DNA of 64,000 nucleotides from Pseudoalteromonas galatheae. GTDB lineage: Bacteria; Pseudomonadota; Gammaproteobacteria; Enterobacterales; Alteromonadaceae. The notes under the pieces were generated by a model, which made no database searches, had not been told where the DNA came from, and saw only the letters and a list, made by a program, of their open reading frames with translations. Positions 28,692 to 37,366 of the stretch are shown one piece after another. The stretch spans positions 2,291,001 through 2,355,000 of the forward strand of contig NZ_PNCO02000001.1 of NCBI RefSeq assembly GCF_005886105.2, in the 5' to 3' direction. Position 1 is the first letter of the stretch, and every line of letters starts with the position of its first letter. A program made the position numbers and the translations under genes.

Positions 28692-29420
28692 TTACTCAGC
28701 TTCAACGAAGTCGTCGTTTTCTGCTTGAGCAACGATGTTGCTTTCACGACCTTCAGTGATAGCAGTCGCTACTGCACCAGTGTATAGCTGGATTGCGCGG
28801 ATAGCGTCGTCGTTACCTGGGATGATGAAATCAACACCATCTGGGTTAGAGTTAGTATCAACAACAGATACTACTGGGATACCTAGGTTGTTAGCTTCAC
28901 GGATAGCGATGTGCTCGTGGTCAGCGTCGATAACGAAGATAGCGTCAGGAAGACCGCCCATATCTTTGATACCGCCAAGGCCTTTTTCAAGCTTTTGCAT
29001 TTCACGAGTAAGCATTAGCGCTTCTTTCTTAGTAAGCTTCTCGAAAGTACCGTCTTGGCTTTGAGTCTCAAGCTCTTTAAGACGCTTGATTGATTGACGA
29101 ACTGTTTTCCAGTTAGTCAACATACCACCTAACCAACGGTGATTTACGTAGAACTGCTCACTTTGGATAGCCGCTTCTTTAACTGCTTCGCTTGCAGCGC
29201 GCTTAGTACCTACGAAAAGGATTTTGCCTTTGTTAGATGCTACGTTCTGTAAGAACTTAAGTGCATCGTTGAACATAGGAACAGTTTTTTCTAGGTTGAT
29301 GATATGAACGCGGTTACGTGCACCGAAGATGAACGGCTTCATCTTAGGGTTCCAGTAACGTGCTTGGTGACCGAAGTGAACACCAGCTTGAAGCATATCG
29401 CGCATTGAAACGTTTGCCAT
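28692..29420 (-). CDS. rpsB: 30S ribosomal protein S2
   Basis: A 242-aa protein (E. coli 241) of the small subunit head-body junction. The conserved beginning [21 protein letters not shown] and the signature blocks [16 protein letters not shown] and [19 protein letters not shown] are present. It is the first gene of the rpsB-tsf operon, divergent from map. The 280-bp region before it holds both promoters, and probably the S2 autoregulatory leader known in other Gammaproteobacteria, though I did not resolve its fold. Confidence 0.98.
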   Translation of the reverse strand: MANVSMRDMLQAGVHFGHQARYWNPKMKPFIFGARNRVHIINLEKTVPMFNDALKFLQNVASNKGKILFVGTKRAASEAVKEAAIQSEQFYVNHRWLGGMLTNWKTVRQSIKRLKELETQSQDGTFEKLTKKEALMLTREMQKLEKGLGGIKDMGGLPDAIFVIDADHEHIAIREANNLGIPVVSVVDTNSNPDGVDFIIPGNDDAIRAIQLYTGAVATAITEGRESNIVAQAENDDFVEAE

Positions 29421-29699
29421 TGTATATTTCCTCTAAAAGTTAGGGTTAGGCCTCCACATATCCCATAGCACCAACACGAAGTTTTTATAACTGCATGCAC
29501 CCAAGTGTATGTGTCGATATGTGTGTGTGTTAATATTAATAAGTGTGTTGCCTTAACTACAAACATTCATTCTCATCGTGTGAGGAAGAATTATTTGTAA
29601 AAAGACGGCGCGCTTTATACCATATATAAAGAATTAACTCAATCTTATGCGTAAAATTTGTGCATAATAAATGTTCATCTAAATTGACTTGGAGTCTAA

Positions 29700-30491
29700 A
29701 TGAGTGCAGTGATCAAAACCCCTGAAGAAATCGAAAAAATGCGTGTTGCCGGGCGTTTAGCCGCGGAAGTACTGGAAATGATCGAGCCGTACGTTAAGCC
29801 AGGGGTGACCACCGACGAATTAAACACCATTTGTCACAATTACATTGTTGATGAGCAAGGCGCTGTTCCTGCACCGTTAAATTATCACGGCTTTCCGAAG
29901 TCTATTTGTACCTCAGTTAACCACGTTATTTGTCACGGAATCCCGAACGATAAACCGCTAAAAGAAGGCGACATTATCAATATCGACATCACTGTGATCA
30001 AAGATGGTTATCATGGTGATACGTCAAAAATGTTTTACGTCGGTACTCCAACGATCCAAGGTAAGCGCTTAAGCGAAATCACGCAAGAGAGTCTATACCT
30101 CGCGATAAAAATGGTAAAACCGGGCGTACGCTTGGGTGATATTGGTGCTGCAATTCAAAAGTATGCTGAAGGCTTTAACTACTCTATCGTGCGTGAATAT
30201 TGTGGTCACGGTATTGGTAAAGAGTTCCATGAGGAGCCACAGGTAATGCACTACGGCAAGCCGGGCACTGGCGAAGTACTTAAAGCCGGCATGTGTTTGA
30301 CTATCGAGCCTATGGTTAACGCAGGTAAGCGCCAATGTAAGTTACTAAAAGACGATTGGACTGTAGTCACTAAAGACCGTAGCCTCTCGGCACAGTGGGA
30401 ACACACGCTGCTTGTCACCGATAACGGCGTTGAGATCTTGACGCTACGTAATGATGAGACGATTGACCGCGTTATTACGCATTCAGCATAA
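29700..30491 (+). CDS. map: Type I methionine aminopeptidase
   Basis: A 263-aa metalloenzyme (E. coli 264) that removes the initiator Met from nascent proteins. The five metal ligands lie in the usual segments: the Asp pair in NIDITVIKDGYHGDTSKMF (about 97-115), His in GHGIGKEFHEEP, Glu in LTIEPMVNAG and the last Glu in SAQWEHTLLVT. It is divergent from rpsB. In E. coli map is followed by glnD and dapD; here those genes lie 15 kb away, beyond the bromopyrrole island. Confidence 0.98.
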   Translation: MSAVIKTPEEIEKMRVAGRLAAEVLEMIEPYVKPGVTTDELNTICHNYIVDEQGAVPAPLNYHGFPKSICTSVNHVICHGIPNDKPLKEGDIINIDITVIKDGYHGDTSKMFYVGTPTIQGKRLSEITQESLYLAIKMVKPGVRLGDIGAAIQKYAEGFNYSIVREYCGHGIGKEFHEEPQVMHYGKPGTGEVLKAGMCLTIEPMVNAGKRQCKLLKDDWTVVTKDRSLSAQWEHTLLVTDNGVEILTLRNDETIDRVITHSA

Positions 30492-30509
30492 TTGTAATGT
30501 GAATTTCAA

Positions 30510-30529
30510 AGCCAGCTGTTTAGCTGGCT
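30510..30529 (+). terminator. Hairpin after map
   Basis: AGCCAGCT-GTTT-AGCTGGCT is a perfect 8-bp stem starting 19 nt after the map stop, followed by ATTTCC. The U-tract is weak. It is the probable terminator for map and marks the left side of the accessory island. Confidence 0.6.
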
Positions 30530-31084
30530 ATTTCCGTTAACATTAACGTTTTCCCACGACATCGCACACAAAACAGATCAGTAAGTTAGCCAAACCATTT
30601 GTACAATTTTTTACCAAAGTGATTTTGCATCACAGATATTCATGGGACATCCATATTCCGTCACTGTTAAAGTAATTCTGGTATAAATTACTCTATTGTC
30701 ATCAAATCTACACTAAATAGCTATTAACATTAGTTATCAATTTAACTCGGCAATATTCAACGCTATTTCTGACGGCTATAATAGCCACGTAACATAGATT
30801 CTCTTCCTTACTCCAAACCCTTACCCCTTCAATCAAAAAACCCGTAAAAAACATTTAAAATCATAAATTTAACACCAATCACCTTTGATTTTCACGCTTG
30901 GCGTTCAAAGCAAAGCTAACGATGTTTTTTGAATCAACATTCAATGTAGTTAATCGCTACCCACTATAAATAATCAATTGATTAAATAATTTGACCATTG
31001 TGAAAAAAAAGACCATTATCACTTTAGGTAAACAAAAAACAAACATTGAATACAAAATGAAACAACCTGTTAAGGAAAGCAACA
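30530..31084. other. AT-rich intergenic region at the left edge of the bmp island
   Basis: About 555 bp with no gene or RNA that I recognise. Just upstream of the LuxR gene, GACCATT occurs twice 18 bp apart (30993-30999 and 31011-31017); it resembles the core of the operator-like motif found before bmp1/bmp9 and the TauE gene, but the flanks match poorly. A ribosome binding site AAGGAAA lies at about 31073-31079. No integrase, tRNA or clear insertion repeat marks the junction. Confidence 0.45.
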
Positions 31085-31732
31085 ATGTCAAATACAAATA
31101 ATGAGCTGATTGTCGTTACGTCCGCGATTGTGCAACTAAAAGCCGCTGCCAAATATAGAAACTTCAACCATGATACGTTCCAAAGTGTTATGTCATTCGC
31201 GAATACGGCGGGATTGTACATCGCTTTAATTAAGAAAAAAGAAAGAAGAATTATTTCAGATATGAACGTTTCTGCATGTAATCAATTAGTAAAAAAACTA
31301 CAAAGTGCAATTTACGATGACGAGTTCGCACTGGAAGAGCTACGCAGTGTCTGCAGAACCAACAGTATATTGTCTGACGTTGCTCTATATGGGCAGGATG
31401 ACCCCAGTGCTGCATTTATGTCTCTTGTCATTTTTCAAAATAGTCTGTCTAGTACACTGACACCCGCTTCATATCTGATTGACCTGATAACCCCCTACCT
31501 ACACAAAGCCTATATCACTAGCTTAGAGCCTACATGGGCACAGAATCATCCGCTAGAGTCCCTTACAGCGAGAGAAAAAGAAGTGTATAACTGGATGTCG
31601 TCAGGAAAAACAAATAGAGAAATTGGACTTATACTTGGGATCAGTCAGTTTACAGTTAAAAACCATGTTGCTCGTATTCTTGAGAAGCTCAACGCACCTA
31701 ACCGCTCTGCAGCCTTAGCCTTATGCAATTAA
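31085..31732 (+). CDS. LuxR-family transcriptional regulator (EpsA-like)
   Basis: A 215-aa protein. The C-terminal GerE/LuxR helix-turn-helix is clear (about residues 158-212: LTAREKEVYNWMSSGKTN, then IGLILGISQFTVKNHVARIL). The N-terminal 150 residues do not look like an autoinducer-binding or receiver domain; the overall layout resembles EpsA-type regulators known from exopolysaccharide loci. It lies beside the bmp4-1 operon, pointing towards it, and is the best candidate for an activator of the cluster. That link is inferred from position. Confidence 0.8.
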   Translation: MSNTNNELIVVTSAIVQLKAAAKYRNFNHDTFQSVMSFANTAGLYIALIKKKERRIISDMNVSACNQLVKKLQSAIYDDEFALEELRSVCRTNSILSDVALYGQDDPSAAFMSLVIFQNSLSSTLTPASYLIDLITPYLHKAYITSLEPTWAQNHPLESLTAREKEVYNWMSSGKTNREIGLILGISQFTVKNHVARILEKLNAPNRSAALALCN

Positions 31733-31741
31733 TTGAACGAT

Positions 31742-31771
31742 GAGTCCCACTAAAAACACTTAATGGGACTC
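31742..31771. terminator. Hairpin between the convergent luxR and bmp4 genes
   Basis: GAGTCCCA and TGGGACTC form an 8-bp perfect stem with a 14-nt loop, shortly after the luxR stop. No strong U-tract follows on either strand. It is a candidate bidirectional terminator for the converging genes. Confidence 0.5.
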
Positions 31772-31895
31772 TCTATAAGGGTCTACCAACCATTCATTAC
31801 AGCAAGACAGGTATTGCTCACTTGAAGCCAGTAATATCTTTTAGCCATTCTCAGCAGCCCAAGCGATTAAAAACATCGCCCGTAAAAAACCGATA

Positions 31896-33386
31896 TTAAG
31901 CTAGCTCTTGACGAGCATACTTGCCATTTCGAGTTAACGGTAATTGAGACCAAACTTGAAGCCTATCAACCAGCATGTACTTTGGTAATAGTTTAGCACA
32001 ATGCATTTTCAACTCTAACAGCGTCGGCGCTTTATCTTTAATGGTAATATGCGCGTGTAACTGCTTGTCTTCATTGAGAACAACAACACATTCTGCAACA
32101 TGTTTATGCTTATTGATCGCATGCTCAACCTCACCTAAGTGAATACGGTAGCCCTTTACTTTCACCATATGATCTTCTCGGCCGTTATACATTAGTTCAC
32201 CAAACTCATTGTAGTAGCCTAAGTCACCAGTGTTATAATATTGGTTTTCCTGAGCTGGTTTACCCCAATAACCAGCAAATACTGTAGGGCCTGATACACA
32301 GATGAACCCTCGCAAACCTTGCGCAAGTTCTTCACCAGTATTATTCCTGATTGTAATAATGCTATTGCTAGCTGAAAAGCCAATAGGTAGTAATTCTGGG
32401 ACATTCTCACCTATTTCATAATAGGTGCAAACATTAGTCTCTGTTGGGCCATAAAAGTTATAAAGTCGAGCTTGGGGTAATGCTGCCCTTAATACTTTTA
32501 GCGCTTTAACCTCAAAGGCCTCTCCTGCAAAAATCACGGTCGTTAGCAACTTGCAACGCTCCGCGAAAAGCGGCTCAGCTTCGAGCATTAACTTAAGAGC
32601 GGTAGGTACTGAATACCAGACAGTGATCTGCTGCTGCTCTATAAAATCAATTAGCTGTTTTGGAACGTAACTTAGTAATTCAGACACGAGATGAACGCTA
32701 GCACCCGCCAATAAAGATACATAGATATCAAATACAGATAGATCGAAATGCCAAGGTGCATGATTGGCAAATCTATCCTGTTTACTGGGCATTAGTTTAG
32801 CCTTTGCCCAGTTAATAAATGCTAAGGCATTCTCATGAGTGATTTTCACTCCTTTCGGCGTTCCAGTTGAACCAGATGTATATAACATATAAGCGACATC
32901 TTGATAGTCGACTACCGCAGGGCTGTCTGTTGGAACAGCCTTCATAGCTTCGTTCCAACAGGTTAACGAAGCGATAAAGTCGGCAGTGCCATAGTATTCT
33001 TCGTTAAGGACAATCACCCGACACTGAATTGATACATCATGAGTGCATTGATCTAGCTGCTCAGCTGAGGTGATCAATACACTTAATTGACAATCGTTTC
33101 TTATTTCTTCAACACGCCTTATTGGGTTTGCCGGATCTATCGGTACATAAATCGCGCCAATATGAGTAACCGCAAGCATCGCAGCTAGTGCCCTACAGGA
33201 CTTATCCACCCACAGGCCAATCCGATCACCAGGCTTTACCCCCAAGCTACTCAAGTGGCCTGCGAAATGGAAGACAGCTTGGGATAATTCATCGTAATCC
33301 ATACTTAATAGACCATCATGAACGGCTATTTTGTTTTCTCCGGCTGCGGACATTCCAGCTAGCAAAACCTCACTCAAATTTTTCAT
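31896..33386 (-). CDS. bmp4: L-proline adenylation enzyme (Bmp4-like)
   Basis: A 496-aa adenylate-forming enzyme of the proline:carrier-protein ligase group. It should activate L-proline with ATP and load it on the carrier domain of Bmp1. Core motifs are A3 LYTSGSTGTPKGV (168-180), A5 NFYGPTETN, A7 YNTGDLG, A8 GREDHMVKVKGYRIHLGEVE and A10 LPLTRNGKYAR with catalytic Lys489. It is a stand-alone A domain, with no fused carrier. It is last in the bmp1-2-3-4 operon and overlaps bmp3 by 4 nt (ATGA). Specificity for proline is inferred from the neighbours. Confidence 0.88.
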   Translation of the reverse strand: MKNLSEVLLAGMSAAGENKIAVHDGLLSMDYDELSQAVFHFAGHLSSLGVKPGDRIGLWVDKSCRALAAMLAVTHIGAIYVPIDPANPIRRVEEIRNDCQLSVLITSAEQLDQCTHDVSIQCRVIVLNEEYYGTADFIASLTCWNEAMKAVPTDSPAVVDYQDVAYMLYTSGSTGTPKGVKITHENALAFINWAKAKLMPSKQDRFANHAPWHFDLSVFDIYVSLLAGASVHLVSELLSYVPKQLIDFIEQQQITVWYSVPTALKLMLEAEPLFAERCKLLTTVIFAGEAFEVKALKVLRAALPQARLYNFYGPTETNVCTYYEIGENVPELLPIGFSASNSIITIRNNTGEELAQGLRGFICVSGPTVFAGYWGKPAQENQYYNTGDLGYYNEFGELMYNGREDHMVKVKGYRIHLGEVEHAINKHKHVAECVVVLNEDKQLHAHITIKDKAPTLLELKMHCAKLLPKYMLVDRLQVWSQLPLTRNGKYARQELA

Positions 33387-34525
33387 AACAAACCTAACCT
33401 ATTACAAATTAGTTCACGTTGAATATCTGATGTACCAGAGAAAAGCACAGATCCAAGTGCATCTTTAATACTGCTATTCACTCCACCTTCGTCCAAATAA
33501 CCAAGCGCTCCATGCACACGGATCACATCTAGCCCAGACTGTACAAAGGCTTCGCTGATGGCTAATTTGCTTGTCGCCACTGCTTTTGTATTGTCTACCT
33601 CTTTTGATTTTTGCCATGCAGCAAAATAAAGCAGCAACCTTGCACTTTGTAACCTAACCTCCATATCCGCGATACGGTGAGAAACAGCTTGAAACTTACT
33701 GATCGTCTTATCACCTTGTTTGCGCATATTTGCATACTCGATGCAAAGATCTAAATCGCGCTGCATCACGCCAATAAACAACGCAAATAAACAACAGCGC
33801 TCCCAATCCATTGAAGCTGCAAATATCCTAGCGCCTTGACCCTCATCACCGAGCACATATCGCTTATGTACCTTAACCTCATCAAAGAAAACTTGATTCA
33901 ACTGAGCAGAGTTCAAACCCAGTTTTTTGTAGCTATTTCCAACTTCTATACCAGGTAAATCAGCGGGGATAACAAATGCAGTTTGTCCGAGATATCCAAA
34001 CTTAGCGTTAGTCGTCGCATAGGCGATAAAATAATCAGCAACACTACCGTTAGTCACGTAAGACTTAGCGCCTTTGATGATGTAATAATCACCTTCTCGG
34101 CTCGCCGTTGTTGCTAACTTTGCTATGTCTGAACCTGCTTCAGCTTCCGAAATAGCATTCGCCGCGATTTTTTCTCCAGAGGTGAGTAGAGGTAATAACT
34201 CCCGCTTAATCGCTTCGCTTCCATGCTCATAAATTGGCATGACACAAGCAAAGGTATGTGCAGCACCGGCAAACAAAACGCCGGTATCCGCGCCGCCTTG
34301 TCCGAGTCCCTCCAGTACCTTTACTGTGGTTAAAATATCCAATCCCGATCCACAAGGTGAGTATTCACTATCAACAGGTAATCCAAAATAACCGAAGTCA
34401 CCTAAAGATTTCCATAAATCGAGTGGAAACTCGCCCGGTTGATGGCTTGTAGATCGTAATTCTGACGAATAACTTAGAGCATGCTCAAATAGCGACAGCT
34501 GCGCCTCATTCCATTCAAAATTCAT
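33383..34525 (-). CDS. bmp3: Prolyl-carrier protein dehydrogenase, acyl-CoA dehydrogenase fold (Bmp3-like)
   Basis: A 380-aa flavoprotein of the acyl-CoA dehydrogenase superfamily. In the prolyl-to-pyrrolyl group (PltE, RedW, Bmp3) it performs the oxidation that turns carrier-bound proline into pyrrole-2-carboxyl. Family segments are AISEAEAGSDIAKLATTA (about 131-148), YYIIKGAKSYVTNGSVADY, the RVHGALGYLDEGGV block and the C-terminal LGSVLFSGTSDIQRELI. It lies 44 bp after bmp2 and is coupled to bmp4. A general acyl-CoA dehydrogenase role is unlikely in this operon. Confidence 0.88.
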   Translation of the reverse strand: MNFEWNEAQLSLFEHALSYSSELRSTSHQPGEFPLDLWKSLGDFGYFGLPVDSEYSPCGSGLDILTTVKVLEGLGQGGADTGVLFAGAAHTFACVMPIYEHGSEAIKRELLPLLTSGEKIAANAISEAEAGSDIAKLATTASREGDYYIIKGAKSYVTNGSVADYFIAYATTNAKFGYLGQTAFVIPADLPGIEVGNSYKKLGLNSAQLNQVFFDEVKVHKRYVLGDEGQGARIFAASMDWERCCLFALFIGVMQRDLDLCIEYANMRKQGDKTISKFQAVSHRIADMEVRLQSARLLLYFAAWQKSKEVDNTKAVATSKLAISEAFVQSGLDVIRVHGALGYLDEGGVNSSIKDALGSVLFSGTSDIQRELICNRLGLL

Positions 34526-34569
34526 TTGTATTCCCCACTTATCCTATTTTTAATTATTGGACTTCAGTC

Positions 34570-35790
34570 TTAACTTGCCATCTGTTTACGGTCGTATTCT
34601 TCGATTGCATTTCTGAAAATAGCTGGCGCTTTCCAGTCCTTACAATCAAAACAACAACCGCCCAATAAGCGTATGACTTCATCCCTAAGATCAGGGTTTT
34701 GCATTTGATAGCCAAAGAAAATGGGGTAAATCCAAAAGTAGCGAATAAGATCTGCTGCGATTTGTTGACCTCCGTTGCTCCAATCTCGATAAGCGTAAAA
34801 AGGGGCTTTCCAGTCTTGACCATTAACAACCTGTTCAATCGCTTCAGCAGCTCTAATCCCTTCTTTCATTGCGAACGAAACACCGTAGGAGAAAATAGGG
34901 TCTAGGAATCTATGTGCGTCTCCAATGCAAAGCCAACCATCACCAACAAATGGTTCTATTCGGTAAGAAAAGTCAGCCATTGACTGAGACTCACCTTGAC
35001 GTTCGGCATTTTTGAAGCGTCGCTTCAGCTCTGGGCTGATGTGCTCCATGCCCCATTCGATTGCATCATCTGGGTTTTTGCACTCTTTATAATAGAGATC
35101 CTTCGGTATAACGACTCCTAAGCTGTCCGTATCTGGAGAAATAGGAATGATCCAAGACCAATGATATTGCTTTGAATATAGGATGGTTGTATTGGTGGAA
35201 AACGGCGGTAAATCTCTTTCCACCCCTTTATAATGCGCAAATGAAGCAATTTGCTGAGAGAAGAATTCAATCTGGCGTTTTCCTGCAATGCCTTTTCTTG
35301 AAAGAAAGGTGTTTTGTCCACTCGCATCGACTAGCACCTTCGATCTTACTTGATGTTCAATGCCATCGGCTTTATACACAGCCCCAACAACCTTGTCACC
35401 TTCTCGAATAACATCAGTTACCATACCAAGTTGATATTCAACGCCGTGTTCAACCGCCTTTTGTTTGATCATATTGTCAAAATCGCTGCGACGCACTTGC
35501 CAAGTTGGCGCGAGAATTGGGATAAAGAACTCATTTTTTGATAATGAGCCTATAACGTTTACGCCGGGTTTGTCAGGAAATCCAGCAGCATCCATTGCAT
35601 CTGCAAGGCCTAAGTCACGAATGATCTGCCCAGCATTACCAGTTAACGACTCACCGATGTGGAAACGAGGAAACTGCTCTTTTTCAATACATAAGACCGA
35701 CATGCCTTTCTTACGGCATTCAATTCCACATAGGCTCCCAGCAGGCCCACTTCCAATTATTACAACGTCATAATGTGTAAATCCGTTCAT
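34570..35790 (-). CDS. bmp2: Flavin-dependent pyrrolyl-carrier brominase (Bmp2-like)
   Basis: A 406-aa flavin-dependent halogenase. The FAD-binding GSGPAG is at residues 13-18, the halogenase motif WxWxIP is present as WSWIIP (211-216), and FLDPIFSYGVSFA is at 295-307. It should brominate the pyrrole on Bmp1. Codon counting puts Tyr at 302, Phe at 306 and Ala at 345. From memory these are the three positions that distinguish the tetrabrominating Bmp2 from the dihalogenating Mpy16 (Ser/Val/Trp there), and the residues here are of the Bmp2 kind. It needs an FADH2 supply (flavin reductase), not encoded here. Its ATG overlaps the bmp1 stop (TAATG). Confidence 0.92.
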   Translation of the reverse strand: MNGFTHYDVVIIGSGPAGSLCGIECRKKGMSVLCIEKEQFPRFHIGESLTGNAGQIIRDLGLADAMDAAGFPDKPGVNVIGSLSKNEFFIPILAPTWQVRRSDFDNMIKQKAVEHGVEYQLGMVTDVIREGDKVVGAVYKADGIEHQVRSKVLVDASGQNTFLSRKGIAGKRQIEFFSQQIASFAHYKGVERDLPPFSTNTTILYSKQYHWSWIIPISPDTDSLGVVIPKDLYYKECKNPDDAIEWGMEHISPELKRRFKNAERQGESQSMADFSYRIEPFVGDGWLCIGDAHRFLDPIFSYGVSFAMKEGIRAAEAIEQVVNGQDWKAPFYAYRDWSNGGQQIAADLIRYFWIYPIFFGYQMQNPDLRDEVIRLLGGCCFDCKDWKAPAIFRNAIEEYDRKQMAS

Positions 35791-36875
35791 TACATAGCCA
35801 CCTTATTTAAGAAATCTTCAACTACCCAAACAAACTCTTCTGGTCGCTCTGACGCTGAGAAATGACCACAGCGAGACAAGCGTGTCACCGTTGCATTTTC
35901 GAGTTTTTCAGCTGCTTTTTCGCTCCACTCTGGAGGAATAATCTGATCATGATTACCAGCGATGAATAAAGTTGGTACCTTAACGCCGTCGAACGTGGTT
36001 GCCATTGATTTACGCGCATACTCGTCGAGGAATGAGTGATAAGCAGGTCTAGAAAGTACATCATTTAGTAGGTCTTCCAGCGCAGGAGTCATTTTTGGTG
36101 GATGGTAATATGCAGCAGCTAAAAACTGCTCAGGGTTTGAAGACATCTTCTTGAGATCTCCCCACCAACTATCAACGTCTTCCACCAAACCAAAGCCTGT
36201 ACATACGAGCGCTTTCACCTTCTCCGGATAGCGGCGAGCTATTTCAGTCGCTATCATGCTGCCCGCGGAGTTAGCGACAAGTACCCATTCTTGCTCTTCT
36301 AATGTTTCTAAAAACTGTAATGTAAATTCCACATGATCTACATATGAAGGCGCATCGTTGCTACTTTGGCTTAGTCCAAATCCAGCTAAATCAAGCGCAA
36401 TGGCATTGTGACGACCTTGTAATGAGCGTAGCGTTGAAGACCAAGATGTTGATGGGTTGCCAAGCGCTGGAAGCATAATCCACAATGGACCTTTACCTTT
36501 AACACGTAAGGTGTGCTGTTTGAATCCGTTACCGGTGTCTATCAACTCTCGCTGAATGCCATAACTCTCTTGTAAGCAAACCAAGCGCTCTAGCTCGGAC
36601 ACTTCAGCTGCACGCTCAGTTTCAACGATCCCTGATAGTGATTTAATCAGCATCGAAAGCGTCTTTATATTCTCAAAATGCACTGGTGTTATATTATTTT
36701 CAGGGATCTTTGCACCATACTTTTGATCAACATGTGCAAGCAAACGCACCATTGATAATGAGTTTAATATACCTAATTCAAGCAAGGGCGTATTTTCATC
36801 TAAATCGGGGGCGGCGCCTTCCAAAAGGTCGTTATTTATAAAATCGATCAGCTCTTTTTCCACTTTAATCTCCAT
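35790..36875 (-). CDS. bmp1: Acyl carrier protein-thioesterase didomain (Bmp1-like)
   Basis: A 361-aa protein, starting at the ATG at 36875 (MEIKVEKELIDF) after a GGAG-type site; an upstream start adds 13 hydrophobic residues. Residues 1-80 are an acyl carrier domain with the phosphopantetheine Ser39 in LGILNSLSM (Asn instead of the usual Asp before the Ser). Residues about 115-360 are an alpha/beta-hydrolase thioesterase with Ser203 in ANSAG, Asp310 in GNHDQ and His338 in RCGHF. In the known pathway proline is loaded, oxidised and brominated on this carrier, and the thioesterase releases the brominated acid, which loses CO2 during the final bromination. First gene of bmp1-2-3-4. Confidence 0.9.
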   Translation of the reverse strand: MEIKVEKELIDFINNDLLEGAAPDLDENTPLLELGILNSLSMVRLLAHVDQKYGAKIPENNITPVHFENIKTLSMLIKSLSGIVETERAAEVSELERLVCLQESYGIQRELIDTGNGFKQHTLRVKGKGPLWIMLPALGNPSTSWSSTLRSLQGRHNAIALDLAGFGLSQSSNDAPSYVDHVEFTLQFLETLEEQEWVLVANSAGSMIATEIARRYPEKVKALVCTGFGLVEDVDSWWGDLKKMSSNPEQFLAAAYYHPPKMTPALEDLLNDVLSRPAYHSFLDEYARKSMATTFDGVKVPTLFIAGNHDQIIPPEWSEKAAEKLENATVTRLSRCGHFSASERPEEFVWVVEDFLNKVAM

Positions 36876-36925
36876 TAATTTAAAAACAAGTCCCCACAAA
36901 CAATATAGAAACAAGATAATAAAAA

Positions 36926-36967
36926 AATAGCTAAGTAGGACTATTAAATTAGTTAGATCGGACTATA
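36926..36967. promoter_or_regulatory. Two operator-like sites in the divergent bmp1/bmp9 promoter region
   Basis: AATAGCTAAGTAGGACTATT (36926-36945) and ATTAGTTAGATCGGACTATA (36948-36967) are 20-bp copies of one motif, offset by 22 bp, two turns of the helix. A third copy lies before the TauE gene (40260-40279). Each is a partial dyad (ATAG...GGACTAT). The spacing and repetition suggest cooperative binding of a regulator, most likely the TetR protein encoded at 38656-39270, controlling both the bmp1-4 and the bmp9-10 transcripts. Read from sequence; the binding protein is inferred. Confidence 0.6.
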
Positions 36968-37032
36968 TGAAAAACCCCAGCAATGCGTAACTTATATATA
37001 ACTAAATATCAAAACTAAAAAATGGAGTTATT

Positions 37033-37353
37033 ATGCTAAAAATCACATTTGTACAGCACGACGGTTCAACAATAGATACTGAAGTTGAACCTGGAATGTC
37101 GATTATGCAGGCTGCAATAGAGAATCTAGTAGAAGGGATCGAGGGTGAATGCGGTGGCTCCGGAAGCTGCGCAACATGCCATTGTTATCTATCTGAACAA
37201 TGGTCAGGTAAAGTCACGCAGCCTGATAATAATGAAAGCCAAATGCTTGAACTGGTGAACGACACAACCGCATTTAGTCGCCTTAGTTGCCAAGTAAAAA
37301 TCACTCAAGAACACCATGGCTTGAGCGTTACCTTGCCTGAGTCTCAATACTAA
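37033..37353 (+). CDS. bmp9: [2Fe-2S] ferredoxin, adrenodoxin/putidaredoxin type (Bmp9-like)
   Basis: A 106-aa ferredoxin with the cluster ligands in GECGGSGSCATC (Cx5Cx2C, residues 40-49) and the fourth Cys in RLSCQV (about 86). This spacing marks ferredoxins that serve cytochrome P450s and related oxygenases. In full bmp clusters Bmp9 and Bmp10 feed the coupling P450 Bmp7, which is absent here, so the electron acceptor is unknown. It is divergent from bmp1 and 13 bp ahead of the reductase gene. Confidence 0.88.
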   Translation: MLKITFVQHDGSTIDTEVEPGMSIMQAAIENLVEGIEGECGGSGSCATCHCYLSEQWSGKVTQPDNNESQMLELVNDTTAFSRLSCQVKITQEHHGLSVTLPESQY

Positions 37354-37366
37354 AAAAGGAAAAATC

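Noticed and set aside
30993-31017. Further copies of the bmp operator motif before luxR
   Set aside because: Only the GACCATT core matches; the other half of the motif is poorly conserved, so I did not list it as a site.
31085-31732. Quorum-sensing LuxR with a paired autoinducer synthase
   Set aside because: The N-terminal half does not look like an acyl-homoserine lactone-binding domain, and no luxI gene is present.
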